A stretch of 29,270 nucleotides of DNA from CAZWCX01 sp964632945 (GTDB taxonomy: Bacteria > Planctomycetota > MHYJ01 > WSZJ01 > CAZWCX01): positions 1-29,270 of the forward strand of contig CAZWCX010000095.1 of the NCBI GenBank assembly GCA_964632945.1, given 5' to 3'. This document shows, piece after piece, positions 21,009 through 28,623 of this stretch. The notes beneath the pieces were generated by a model that did not search any database, was not told the DNA's origin, and was given only the letters and a program-made list of their open reading frames with translations. The position numbers and the translations under genes were made by a program. Positions within the stretch are counted from its first letter, which is position 1. The number at the start of each line of letters is the position of its first letter.

Positions 21009-23807
21009 GTGGACGCTCGTCGTTCGGGATCCGGTCGTTCGCCGGGAGGTCGCACCCGTTGGCTGGTCGTGCTGCTCCTTGCCGCCGCTGCCGCGTTGTG
21101 CGTGGGGCCGATCGTTCGGGAACCGGGGGGAAGGGATCCGCGGGGCGCGCGGCCGTCGACGAGGCCGGATCGCGGGGCGCGCGAACCGGTCCGCCCGGCA
21201 GCCCCCCTGGACGAGGGAGGGAGCGACTCCGCGGCGTTCGCACAGGCGGCGAAAGAGGATCCGGACCCCCAACCGCCCGCGGCGGCGCCGGCGGACGGGA
21301 CAACGGACCCCGGGGTCGGGCGCTCGTCCCCGTGGTTCGACGAGAAGGCCCGTGAGGAATTCGTGGACTCCGTCGCGGCGGCCGATCGGCCGTACGTTCT
21401 GGACCTGCGCGGGCGCAGCCTCTTGCCCGGGCGCGCCGATGCGATCCGGTTCCGCGGGCCGGTGAAGCGCATCTATCTCCAGCTGGCCGATCTTCCGCGC
21501 GACGCCGAACGGGCCGAGTTACGGCGGCTGGGCGTCGAGTTGCTCGAATACGTGGGGTCGTTCACCTACGTGGCCCGCGTGGAGGAAGCGTCCTTCGGGG
21601 CGGTGCGGGCGCTGTCCTGGTTGCGCGGCGTGGCGGAAGTCGAGCCGCGCGACAAGTTGAGCGACACGCTCGCCCGGGGCCTTCCCGCGGAATGGGCCGT
21701 CGCGGCAGACGGGGTCGTGGCCTTGACGGTTCGTTGCCATCCCGACGTCTCGCTGGCGGAAGCGAGCAAAGCCCTTGTCGCCGGCGGCGCGGAGGTGCTC
21801 TCGACCTCCTGGCTGCACGATCAACGCCTCGAGGCGCGGGCGCCCGCAACGGCGCTCGCAGCGCTTGCCGCGGTGGACGGGGTGGCGCACCTCGCAGAGA
21901 CGGCGCCGCCGCGGGAAGGGACGAACCTGACGGCAGCCGCGCTCTCCAACGCGGATGACCTCTGGGGGGCGCCCTACGGCCTGAGCGGGACGGGCGTGCG
22001 GGTGGGGATCTGGGACGGCGGCGCGGTGGACGCCGCGCATGCCGAGTTCGGCGGACGGGTTACCCTGGTCGAGTCCGGTTCGGCGAGTGCGCATGCCACG
22101 CACGTCGCCGGGACGATCGGCGCCGCCGGGGTGAGCCCTTCGGCGCACGGGATGGCGGCTGCGGCGTTGCTTTACTCCTGGGATTACTACGGAGACATCG
22201 CCAGCGAGCAGTCGTCCGGGCGCGCGGCGTATGGTCTGTCGATCACGAACAACTCGTGGGGGTACGTCACGGACTCGAGCTACTACGGGAAATACACCGC
22301 CTACGCGCGGGAGCTGGACGCCCTCATGCACGGCACCGGGCTATTGGTCGTCAAGGCGGCCGGCAACAGCGGTTCCGGATACGACACCATCGACACGGCT
22401 TCGGCGGCGAAGCACGTGATCGTGGTCGGCGCCCTGTCGGACGCCGGCGCGGTCGCGAGCTTCTCCAGCCGGGGGCCGTGCGACGACGGGAGGGTCAAGC
22501 CGGATGTGTCCGCCAATGGAGTGGGGCTCTTCTCTCCGGTGCCCGGCGGCGGATATGCCTCCTACAGCGGGACTTCGATGGCCACGCCGACGACCGCCGG
22601 ATGCCTGGCGCTGATCGTCCAGCGCCATCGAGCGATCCACGGCTCGGACCCCGGCCCGGCCATGGCGCGGGCTCTCCTCTGCCATACGGCCCGCGACGCC
22701 GGCGCGGCAGGGCCGGACTACCTGTACGGCTACGGCATCGTGGACGCGCGCGCCGCGGTCGACCTGCTCGACGATGACGCGACCCCGGCCTCACGGCGAA
22801 TCTGGAGCGGCACGCTCGCGCACCTCGGCCAGGACGACCATGCCGTGAGCGTGTCGGCGGGAACCCCGGCGCTCAAGGTCACGCTTGCGTGGGTCGATCC
22901 GCCCGGCTCCACCTCGGCCGCGAAAGCCCTGGTCAACGACTTGGACCTCCTGCTCGTGGCCCCGGACGGGAGTCCGCGGTTTCCCTGGCGTCTCAACCCG
23001 GCGAGCCCGTCCGCGCCGGCCTTGAGCGATGCCCCGAACACGGTCGACGTGGTGGAACAGGTCGTGGTGGCCTCCCCGGCCGCCGGCACCTGGATCCTGC
23101 GCGTGCGCGGGGCCGCGGTGGCGAGCGGGACGCAGCCTTACGTGCTGCTCGTGGACGGCGGTTCGGCGGCGGCGTCCACCCGGTCGGTGTCGGGGACGAT
23201 CACCGGCGACCCCGGACGGATCGGCGGTGTGGACGTCGTGCTCTCCGGCGCCGCGCACGGTCTGGCGACGAGCGCGGCGGACGGTTCGTACTCCTTCAGC
23301 GGTCTCGGGGACGGCGCCTACACGCTCACCCCGTCCCGGGCCGGGGTCCAGTTCGCCCCGGCGTCGCGGGAGGTGACCATCGCGGGCGGCGATGTGACCG
23401 GACAGGATTTCGCGGCTTCCGCCCCCGCCGTGACGGAGTACGTGAAGGACGAGATTCCGGATCGGGCGATTCCGGACGGGAAGAGTCACCTCTCGAGCAC
23501 GCTGGTCGTCCCGGACGGCGGCACCGTCGCCTCGCTCCGGGTTTATGTCGACATCCGGCATCCCTGGCGAGGGGACCTGCGCATCCTCTTGATCTCCCCG
23601 GCGGGCCAGTCCGTGGTCCTGCACGACCGCACGGGCGGAAGCGCGGACGATCTGGTGGGCTGGTATGACACCGAGTTGGCGCCGGCGCAGAGTCTCGGCG
23701 CGTTTGCGGGCGTTTCCACCGCAGGAACGTGGACCCTGCGCGTGCAGGATCGGAAACGCAAGGACGCGGGCAAGCTTCACCTCTGGAAGCTGGAAATCGC
23801 CCGCTGA
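21009..23807 (+). CDS. Secreted subtilisin-like serine protease (S8) with two propeptide-like units, a carboxypeptidase-regulatory-like domain and a P domain, 932 aa
   Basis: The start is GTG 21009, after GGGGGGGAGG. A basic N-terminus and the hydrophobic stretch WLVVLLLAAAAALCVG form a signal peptide. After a low-complexity linker, two ~60-residue units at about 155-220 and 235-295 resemble tandem inhibitor-I9-type propeptides; each has a strand, a helix (AERAELRRLG or AEASKALVAGG) and a closing strand. The catalytic domain has Asp336 (VGIWDGG), His365 (HATHVAGT), the oxyanion Asn453 (AAGNSGSG) and Ser523 (SGTSMATP), a complete triad. Beyond it a beta domain precedes a carboxypeptidase-regulatory-like fold at about 728-805 (VSGTITGDPGRIGGVDVVLS). 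A proprotein-convertase P domain (about 805-932; IPDGKSHLSSTLVV, WRGDLRILLISPAG, AGTWTLRVQD) ends the chain. It is an exported protease for extracellular protein degradation or processing. It lies alone in its transcription unit. Confidence 0.93.
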   Translation: MDARRSGSGRSPGGRTRWLVVLLLAAAAALCVGPIVREPGGRDPRGARPSTRPDRGAREPVRPAAPLDEGGSDSAAFAQAAKEDPDPQPPAAAPADGTTDPGVGRSSPWFDEKAREEFVDSVAAADRPYVLDLRGRSLLPGRADAIRFRGPVKRIYLQLADLPRDAERAELRRLGVELLEYVGSFTYVARVEEASFGAVRALSWLRGVAEVEPRDKLSDTLARGLPAEWAVAADGVVALTVRCHPDVSLAEASKALVAGGAEVLSTSWLHDQRLEARAPATALAALAAVDGVAHLAETAPPREGTNLTAAALSNADDLWGAPYGLSGTGVRVGIWDGGAVDAAHAEFGGRVTLVESGSASAHATHVAGTIGAAGVSPSAHGMAAAALLYSWDYYGDIASEQSSGRAAYGLSITNNSWGYVTDSSYYGKYTAYARELDALMHGTGLLVVKAAGNSGSGYDTIDTASAAKHVIVVGALSDAGAVASFSSRGPCDDGRVKPDVSANGVGLFSPVPGGGYASYSGTSMATPTTAGCLALIVQRHRAIHGSDPGPAMARALLCHTARDAGAAGPDYLYGYGIVDARAAVDLLDDDATPASRRIWSGTLAHLGQDDHAVSVSAGTPALKVTLAWVDPPGSTSAAKALVNDLDLLLVAPDGSPRFPWRLNPASPSAPALSDAPNTVDVVEQVVVASPAAGTWILRVRGAAVASGTQPYVLLVDGGSAAASTRSVSGTITGDPGRIGGVDVVLSGAAHGLATSAADGSYSFSGLGDGAYTLTPSRAGVQFAPASREVTIAGGDVTGQDFAASAPAVTEYVKDEIPDRAIPDGKSHLSSTLVVPDGGTVASLRVYVDIRHPWRGDLRILLISPAGQSVVLHDRTGGSADDLVGWYDTELAPAQSLGAFAGVSTAGTWTLRVQDRKRKDAGKLHLWKLEIAR

Positions 23808-23822
23808 CCAGGGTCGATCGGG

Positions 23823-23850
23823 GCCGGGCGCGGATGCACGGGCGCCCGGC
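23823..23850 (+). terminator. GC-rich hairpin after the subtilase gene
   Basis: GCCGGGCGC (23823-23831) pairs perfectly with GCGCCCGGC (23842-23850) around a ten-base loop, 15 bases after the stop. The stem is followed by a C-rich run rather than T's. It is likely a 3'-end structure or weak terminator. Confidence 0.5.
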
Positions 23851-23865
23851 TCCCCCTCCCCACCC

Positions 23866-23894
23866 TCGACGGACTCCCGCTTCCCGGATAAGAT
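23866..23894 (+). promoter_or_regulatory. Sigma-70-type promoter for the 324-aa gene
   Basis: TCGACG (23866-23871), 17 bases, then TAAGAT (23889-23894). The implied start, near 23900, gives an ~85-base leader before ATG 23986. The leader contains a stem-loop and a 10-base tandem repeat. Confidence 0.45.
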
Positions 23895-23910
23895 CAAGGC
23901 CGACCGCGGC

Positions 23911-23959
23911 GACCGCGGGTCGGTCGCGGTCCCGCCGGCAGCCGCCGGCAACCGCCGGC
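23911..23959 (+). repeat. Leader stem-loop and three 10-base tandem repeats
   Basis: GACCGCG (23911-23917) pairs with CGCGGTC (23925-23931) around GGTCGGT. Immediately after, CCGCCGGCA-type units repeat three times with a 10-base period (23932-23959; the last copy ends CC in place of CA). All lie in the 5' leader of the next gene. Confidence 0.5.
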
Positions 23960-23985
23960 CATTCGCCTGCAGGGGAGTCCTCGCC

Positions 23986-24960
23986 ATGGCCCGACGTCGC
24001 TCGCCCGGAAAGCCCGAACGACCGAAGGATCTTTGCCCCCACTTGCAGCCGATCCTTGCCCGGGTCGAGTCCGAGGGGAACCGCGTCGCGTACCGGCGTT
24101 GGGACGAACTCAACCGCCGCTACCATGTCGCGCTCGAAGCACCGATGGATCTCCAGGCCGCGCGCGCGGGGCTTGCGTTGGACCCCGCGGTCGAACCCCT
24201 CGAGACCCTGGGCTACTTCCGATTCGTTTGCGGCGCATGCCGCCACAGCCTCGATAGTCCGCGTCCCGAGGATCCCCCGCCTCCGTTCGAGGAGAAGGAC
24301 CTCGCTCCCGACCTGCGGGCGGCGTTTCGATGGGAGATCCAGTCGGGAAACCGTCTGCGTACGGTGCTTCGAGACGGGTGGACCGACTGCCCGCTGGCCC
24401 TGACCTTCCGGGACCCGCTGCAGTTCAAACACTACGACGGTGAACTGGGGCTCCCCGCCACGGTCGAGCGCTGGGAGTGTTGGGATTCGCACTACGCGAT
24501 CGAGGCGGGACTGAAGTGTACTCTCACCCGCCACACCCTCGGCGGTCCCCCGCCCGTGATCGAGGAATTGCGACCGCACGTGGAGGCGACGGTGGCCAAA
24601 CTCGTCGCCGGCGCGTTCGCGGACCTGGCCGGGTCCTGCCATCCCGACGGCATGACCCCGGACCAGATCGCCCGCTCCATCAAGCGCTACAAGCAGCGCT
24701 TGATCTCCCCGCCCAGGGCCGCCTACGAATTCCAGAAAGGGACCGGAGCGAACAGTATGACGGTGCACCCCGTTCCGGACCGGAATCCGCCGGCCTGGGT
24801 CGTTTCCTTCTCCCTGTGGACGGAGGAGTCGAGCCGCAGCGGGCTGATCCTGACCATGACGATCGAGCGGGCGGGAAAGGATGGCTTGCGCGGAATTCTC
24901 GAGGATGTGAGCGATGACCCGCTGCCCGCCATGGAGCGCGCGCTGGCACGCCGTTCCTGA
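23986..24960 (+). CDS. Hypothetical protein, 324 aa
   Basis: The start at ATG 23986 (MARRRSPGKPERPKDLCPHL) follows AGGGGAG at 23971-23977; the upstream part of the frame overlaps the subtilase gene and is not used. There is no signal peptide or membrane helix, so it is a soluble cytoplasmic protein. Conspicuous segments are paired cysteines FVCGACRHSL near residue 83 with CPHL near 17, which might bind metal, and a middle region rich in Trp and His (WECWDSHYAIEAG). A helical segment (IARSIKRYKQRLI) follows. The C-terminal beta unit reads VVSFSLWTEESSRSGLILTMTIER before a helix or strand ending in EDVSDDPLP. That last unit recalls small bacterial domains with an LWTxEExRSDLTL pattern whose function is unknown to me. 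The family is otherwise not recognised. It converges on the giant kinase gene with 27 bases between. Confidence 0.75.
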   Translation: MARRRSPGKPERPKDLCPHLQPILARVESEGNRVAYRRWDELNRRYHVALEAPMDLQAARAGLALDPAVEPLETLGYFRFVCGACRHSLDSPRPEDPPPPFEEKDLAPDLRAAFRWEIQSGNRLRTVLRDGWTDCPLALTFRDPLQFKHYDGELGLPATVERWECWDSHYAIEAGLKCTLTRHTLGGPPPVIEELRPHVEATVAKLVAGAFADLAGSCHPDGMTPDQIARSIKRYKQRLISPPRAAYEFQKGTGANSMTVHPVPDRNPPAWVVSFSLWTEESSRSGLILTMTIERAGKDGLRGILEDVSDDPLPAMERALARRS

Positions 24961-24987
24961 ATCCGACTGCCCTCCGACCGATGAGTT

Positions 24988-27900
24988 TCAGTCCCCCAGG
25001 CGCGCGCGCAGCGCGGCCCAGCGCGGATCGTCACGGAGCCAGGCCAGGTCGGCATCTCCGTCCGTCTGCGCCGCGTCGCGCCATCCGAGGTCGATCGCGC
25101 GCCCGAGGTGAGCGAAGGCCGCCGCACGCAGATTCTCCCGCTCCCCGGGGGCGCACTCCTTCGGCTCCGCCGCCGGCGCGTCCCGGCCGGTGGAGAACAC
25201 GGCCAGGATGCACGCCAGATTGTAATGGGCGTGGATCAAGTCCGTACGCGCGGCATCCGTGGGGGGGGCGGTCGGCTCCGCGTCGGCGACCAGCCGCTCC
25301 AGGCGGTTCCGGGCTGCAAGATACCGTCCGGCGCGGATGTGCCGATTCGCCTCCTCGAGAGCGGCCCACCAGGGGCGGGTTGCGAATGCCCGTAGCTGCG
25401 CCCGGGCTTCGGTGAGGAGGCTTGCGGCCTGCGGTGTGCCGGTCGGGTCCTCGCGCAAAGCGGCTTCGAGGATCTCGATCGCGCGGTCGGGCCGGCGCAA
25501 TTGCAGCAGCAGGAAGGCCAGGTTCACCCGCGACCCGGGAACGCGCTCCTGGACGGCATCTTCCAGGTCGATTGCCGCCTGCTCCCAGAGCGGGATCGGA
25601 TCCGCGCCGTGTTCTCGCGCGGCTTCGCCCAGGTAGACCCGCGCCAGACCCCGGTCCAGGACGGGCGCGCGGCATTCCGGCTGGGCGGCCAGGGCGGCGT
25701 CCGCGTCGGCGATGCAGCCGAGCAGCACGTCGCGCGCTTCCCCACCGGCCCGGAGGAGAAATCGGGCCAGCCGGAGTCGCGTGTTCGCCCGGCCCGCCCA
25801 GGTTCCCGCCCGCCAGGGGGCGTGTTCGAGCGCGCCGCTGAAGTGCTGGATCGCCTGCAGGCAGGCGGCGGTCGGATCGAGCCCGTACTCGTCCTCCGCC
25901 TGCGCCAGCCGGTTCCAGACGGTTCCGAGTCCGTGCAGGACGTCCACGTGGCCCGCGTGGAGGCGCAAGGCGGACTCGAGGACCTCGACGGCGTTGCGGT
26001 AGGTTGCGCGCGGGTCGCCGCCGCGTTCGGCTTCCACCTGGCCGCGCTCCTGCAGCAACGCGGCCCGGCCGACGGCCGCGCCGACGAACGTCGGTTGCCG
26101 GCGAATCAGCTCCGCAGACTCCCGGAGCGCTCGATCCAGACGCGGTCGCGGATCCGCGCCCGTCGCCCGCTCCTCGGCGATCGCCGTCAGGATCTCGAGC
26201 AGCGCCCGGTTGGACGCTGCCTCGCCCATGCCGGGTGCCAACCGCAGCGCCTCGTCGAAGTCCCGCCGGGCGAGATCGAGCTCCTTCCGGGCATCCCCCC
26301 CGGCGCGTTGGAGATGCTCGGCCTCGTCAAGCCACGCCACCCCGCGAGCGTTGCGCGCTTCCGGGGAACTCGGCCACAGCCGCACCACCTCGTCCAGCGC
26401 CGTCAGTGCCTGTGCCCGCATCGCCGCATGGTCTCCGCTCCTCTCCCCGCGCACGCCCGCCGCGCGGGAGAGCGCGATCGCCCGCTGGAGCAGAAGAAGA
26501 GGGTCCGCCGGCCTGCGGACGGCCAATTCGTCGTAGTCCGCGAGGGCGGCGGCGTAGATCTCGCGCGCGTCCCCGCCGTGCTCGCGCGTGAGATCGCCGA
26601 GCAGATTGAGGCATTCGGCGCGACAGAACCGCGCGGTGTCGTCGGCAGGATCGTTCGCGAGGATGGCGTCGGTACGGGCGCGAAGGTCGCGGAGCCACTC
26701 GCGCGCATCGCGGCCGTCGGCGGCCATTTGGACCGCGTGAGCGAATTGGGCGAAAGCCCGACCACGCCGGACGGCGGGATCGGGCCGGGGCAGCGCGAGG
26801 AGCCGATCGTAGGCCGCGCACGCCTCTGTGAACCGGCGGCAGCGGTACAGCGTCTCTGCACGCAACTCGAGTGCGCGCCGCCCGGTCAGGCCATCGAGCC
26901 GCCGAAGTGCGCGGGCCAATGCTTCCGGCGAGCCGTCGAAGAAGTCCGCAACCGACTCCATCAGCCGGACATCCTCCGTGCGCACCGAGGCATCCGGGGA
27001 CGCGAGCGCCCGGCGCAGGTCGGCCAGGCCGCGCTCGCGCAACCCGAGTTCCTCTCGGGATTCGGGTCGGGCCGAAACGAAATCGAAGCCGGTCGCCCCG
27101 TACAGGACCTGCGGGAGTCCGCGGCGGCGGCGGTACCGCTCGAGACGGACCACGCCCCGGAGGAAGAAGGGCGACGCGCGCTCCCCGGCATGGGCACAGC
27201 CGCGCTCGAGGTCGTCGTCGGCCGCCACGTCGCGGCCGAGCAGGTGGCGGGCGTAGCCGCGCAGCGCGTACGCCGCACCCAGGTCGGGCGCGTCGATCAG
27301 CGCCGCGCCGGCAAGCGCCTCGGTCTGTTCCGCAAGCGTGCGGGCCTGCTCCTCGGTGACCTGCGCCTCGGCGCGGGTCTCGTCGAACCGGAGGAGGAGG
27401 GACTCGGCCTCCGCCAGGTGCTGAAGGGCTCGCGCGCGGACCTCGCGTCGCGCGATCCCCGCCGCCAGTCCGAGCAGCACGGCGAGGAGAACCGCAACCA
27501 CCAGAAGACGCCGGCGTCGCAGGGCGCGCAGGACTCGACCGAGCGCGCGTCCCGGGGCGTGCACCGGCGTTCCGGCCAACCAGCGTCGAAGGTCCGCGGC
27601 GAATTCGCCCGCGGAGGGGCAGCGGCGCCGGACGTCGGGATCCAGCGCGTGCAGGCAGAGCGCCTCCAGGTCCGCCGGGACTCCGGGCGCCCGCCGCCGC
27701 GGAGGCTCGACCTCCTGTTCGACCGCCGCCCGCAGCACCTGCCACGAATCGCCGGCGTCGCCGAACGGCGTTCCGCCGCTGAGCAGGTGATACAGGATGC
27801 AACCCAGCGACCAGACGTCCGTGGCGGGGCCGAGGGCGGCCTCTCCTCGCGCCTGCTCGGGCGACATGTAGGCGGGAGTGCCGAGCAGGTCCCGCCCGCT

Positions 27901-28575
27901 CGTCAGGGGCGGCGCGCTCGCCGGTCCGCCGGCCACCTCCTTGGCGAGTCCGAAGTCGGTCACCTGAGGGCACCCGTCGGAGGCGATCAGGACGTTGGCC
28001 GGCTTGAGGTCGCGGTGCAGGATCCCCGCCTGGTGGGCGTGCTCCACCGCCTCCGCGACCCCGGCCAGGCGCGACACCTCCTCCCGCAGTTGCGCAGCCG
28101 GCAGCGGGAATTCGAGCTCTGCCAGCCGGTGCGACCAGTCCGCGCCCTCCACCCAGTCCATGGCGAGGAAGAGACGGCCTTCCACCTCGCCGAAGTCGCG
28201 CACGGCCACGATCCCCGGATGGCGTAGGTGCGCGGTCAGGCGCGCCTCGCGCAGAAATCGTTCCCGGGCCTCCGGAGAGTCGGTCGCTTCGCTGCGCAGC
28301 AGTTTCAGGGCGATCGGCCGGTCGAGGCGCGGATCCCGCGCCCGCCAGACCACCCCCATGCCGCCTGCGCCGGCGCGCGCGACCAGGTGATAGGGACCGA
28401 AGTCGAGGGCCGGTTCGTCGCCTTCTCCCGACCGGGCGGGTTCGGAGGTCGAACTTCCGGATCCCGCCCCCGCGCTCGACTTCCAGGGGGCAGGATCGAG
28501 GGCGGGTCCGAAGGGATACGGCCGCGTTTCTTCGTTCCAGCGGGGCGTGCCCGGCGGTTCCATCCCGTTCGACAT
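24988..28575 (-). CDS. Giant transmembrane Hanks-type Ser/Thr kinase with 46-residue extended-TPR array, 1195 aa
   Basis: The start is ATG 28575 (MSNGMEPPGTPRW), with AGGGAG ten bases upstream and a TATACT -10 element at 28611-28606; the longer open frame to 29172 is Arg-rich and rejected. The kinase domain at about 59-335 has GAGGMGVVWRA, IALKLL, FLREAR, HRDLKPAN, DFGLAK and GTPAYMSPEQ, so it should be active. One membrane helix lies at about 356-378 (LLVVAVLLAVLLGLAAGI). The remaining ~815 residues are helical repeats. From about 621 a unit marked by GRDA, GGDA, SGDH, GGDA, GADP, GGDP, GLDP, GGEA and GADP begins at residues 621, 667, 713, 759, 806, 852, 898, 944 and 990, a period of 46 residues with one of 47. 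Each unit reads like a TPR with a 12-residue insertion carrying the G-x-D/E-P/A marker. This tail probably forms a large binding solenoid beyond the membrane. Confidence 0.92.
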   Translation of the reverse strand: MSNGMEPPGTPRWNEETRPYPFGPALDPAPWKSSAGAGSGSSTSEPARSGEGDEPALDFGPYHLVARAGAGGMGVVWRARDPRLDRPIALKLLRSEATDSPEARERFLREARLTAHLRHPGIVAVRDFGEVEGRLFLAMDWVEGADWSHRLAELEFPLPAAQLREEVSRLAGVAEAVEHAHQAGILHRDLKPANVLIASDGCPQVTDFGLAKEVAGGPASAPPLTSGRDLLGTPAYMSPEQARGEAALGPATDVWSLGCILYHLLSGGTPFGDAGDSWQVLRAAVEQEVEPPRRRAPGVPADLEALCLHALDPDVRRRCPSAGEFAADLRRWLAGTPVHAPGRALGRVLRALRRRRLLVVAVLLAVLLGLAAGIARREVRARALQHLAEAESLLLRFDETRAEAQVTEEQARTLAEQTEALAGAALIDAPDLGAAYALRGYARHLLGRDVAADDDLERGCAHAGERASPFFLRGVVRLERYRRRRGLPQVLYGATGFDFVSARPESREELGLRERGLADLRRALASPDASVRTEDVRLMESVADFFDGSPEALARALRRLDGLTGRRALELRAETLYRCRRFTEACAAYDRLLALPRPDPAVRRGRAFAQFAHAVQMAADGRDAREWLRDLRARTDAILANDPADDTARFCRAECLNLLGDLTREHGGDAREIYAAALADYDELAVRRPADPLLLLQRAIALSRAAGVRGERSGDHAAMRAQALTALDEVVRLWPSSPEARNARGVAWLDEAEHLQRAGGDARKELDLARRDFDEALRLAPGMGEAASNRALLEILTAIAEERATGADPRPRLDRALRESAELIRRQPTFVGAAVGRAALLQERGQVEAERGGDPRATYRNAVEVLESALRLHAGHVDVLHGLGTVWNRLAQAEDEYGLDPTAACLQAIQHFSGALEHAPWRAGTWAGRANTRLRLARFLLRAGGEARDVLLGCIADADAALAAQPECRAPVLDRGLARVYLGEAAREHGADPIPLWEQAAIDLEDAVQERVPGSRVNLAFLLLQLRRPDRAIEILEAALREDPTGTPQAASLLTEARAQLRAFATRPWWAALEEANRHIRAGRYLAARNRLERLVADAEPTAPPTDAARTDLIHAHYNLACILAVFSTGRDAPAAEPKECAPGERENLRAAAFAHLGRAIDLGWRDAAQTDGDADLAWLRDDPRWAALRARLGD
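25470..26715 (-). repeat. Coding repeat array: nine 46-residue TPR-like units
   Basis: This protein-level repeat spans residues ~621-1035 of the kinase. Marker glycines recur at spacings of 46, 46, 46, 47, 46, 46, 46 and 46 residues. Within each unit a conserved Ala or Asp sits about ten residues after the marker, A-L or an equivalent about eight later, a Pro about five beyond that, and R-G/A about ten later. The spacing is much more regular than in ordinary tandem TPRs. Units are diverged at the DNA level. Confidence 0.8.
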
Positions 28576-28605
28576 GGCGTCCGACTCCCTGCAGTGCGCC
28601 CGCTG

Positions 28606-28623
28606 AGTATACCCCGCACGGGG
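28606..28623 (-). promoter_or_regulatory. -10 element with abutting palindrome upstream of the giant kinase
   Basis: On the minus strand TATACT (28611-28606) is a strong -10 element giving a start near 28599, 24 bases before ATG 28575. The expected spacer begins with the palindrome CCCCG-CA-CGGGG (28612-28623), directly abutting the -10. No good -35 sequence is present, which suggests that a bound protein controls this promoter. Confidence 0.45.

Noticed and set aside
20590..21303. A 237-residue minus-strand frame over the subtilase leader
   Set aside because: Pro/Arg-rich, no ribosome site, and overlaps the promoter and start of the protease.
25501..28227. A 908-residue plus-strand open frame opposite the giant kinase
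   Set aside because: Arg/Gln/Val-rich composition, no ribosome site and no motif; an antisense shadow.
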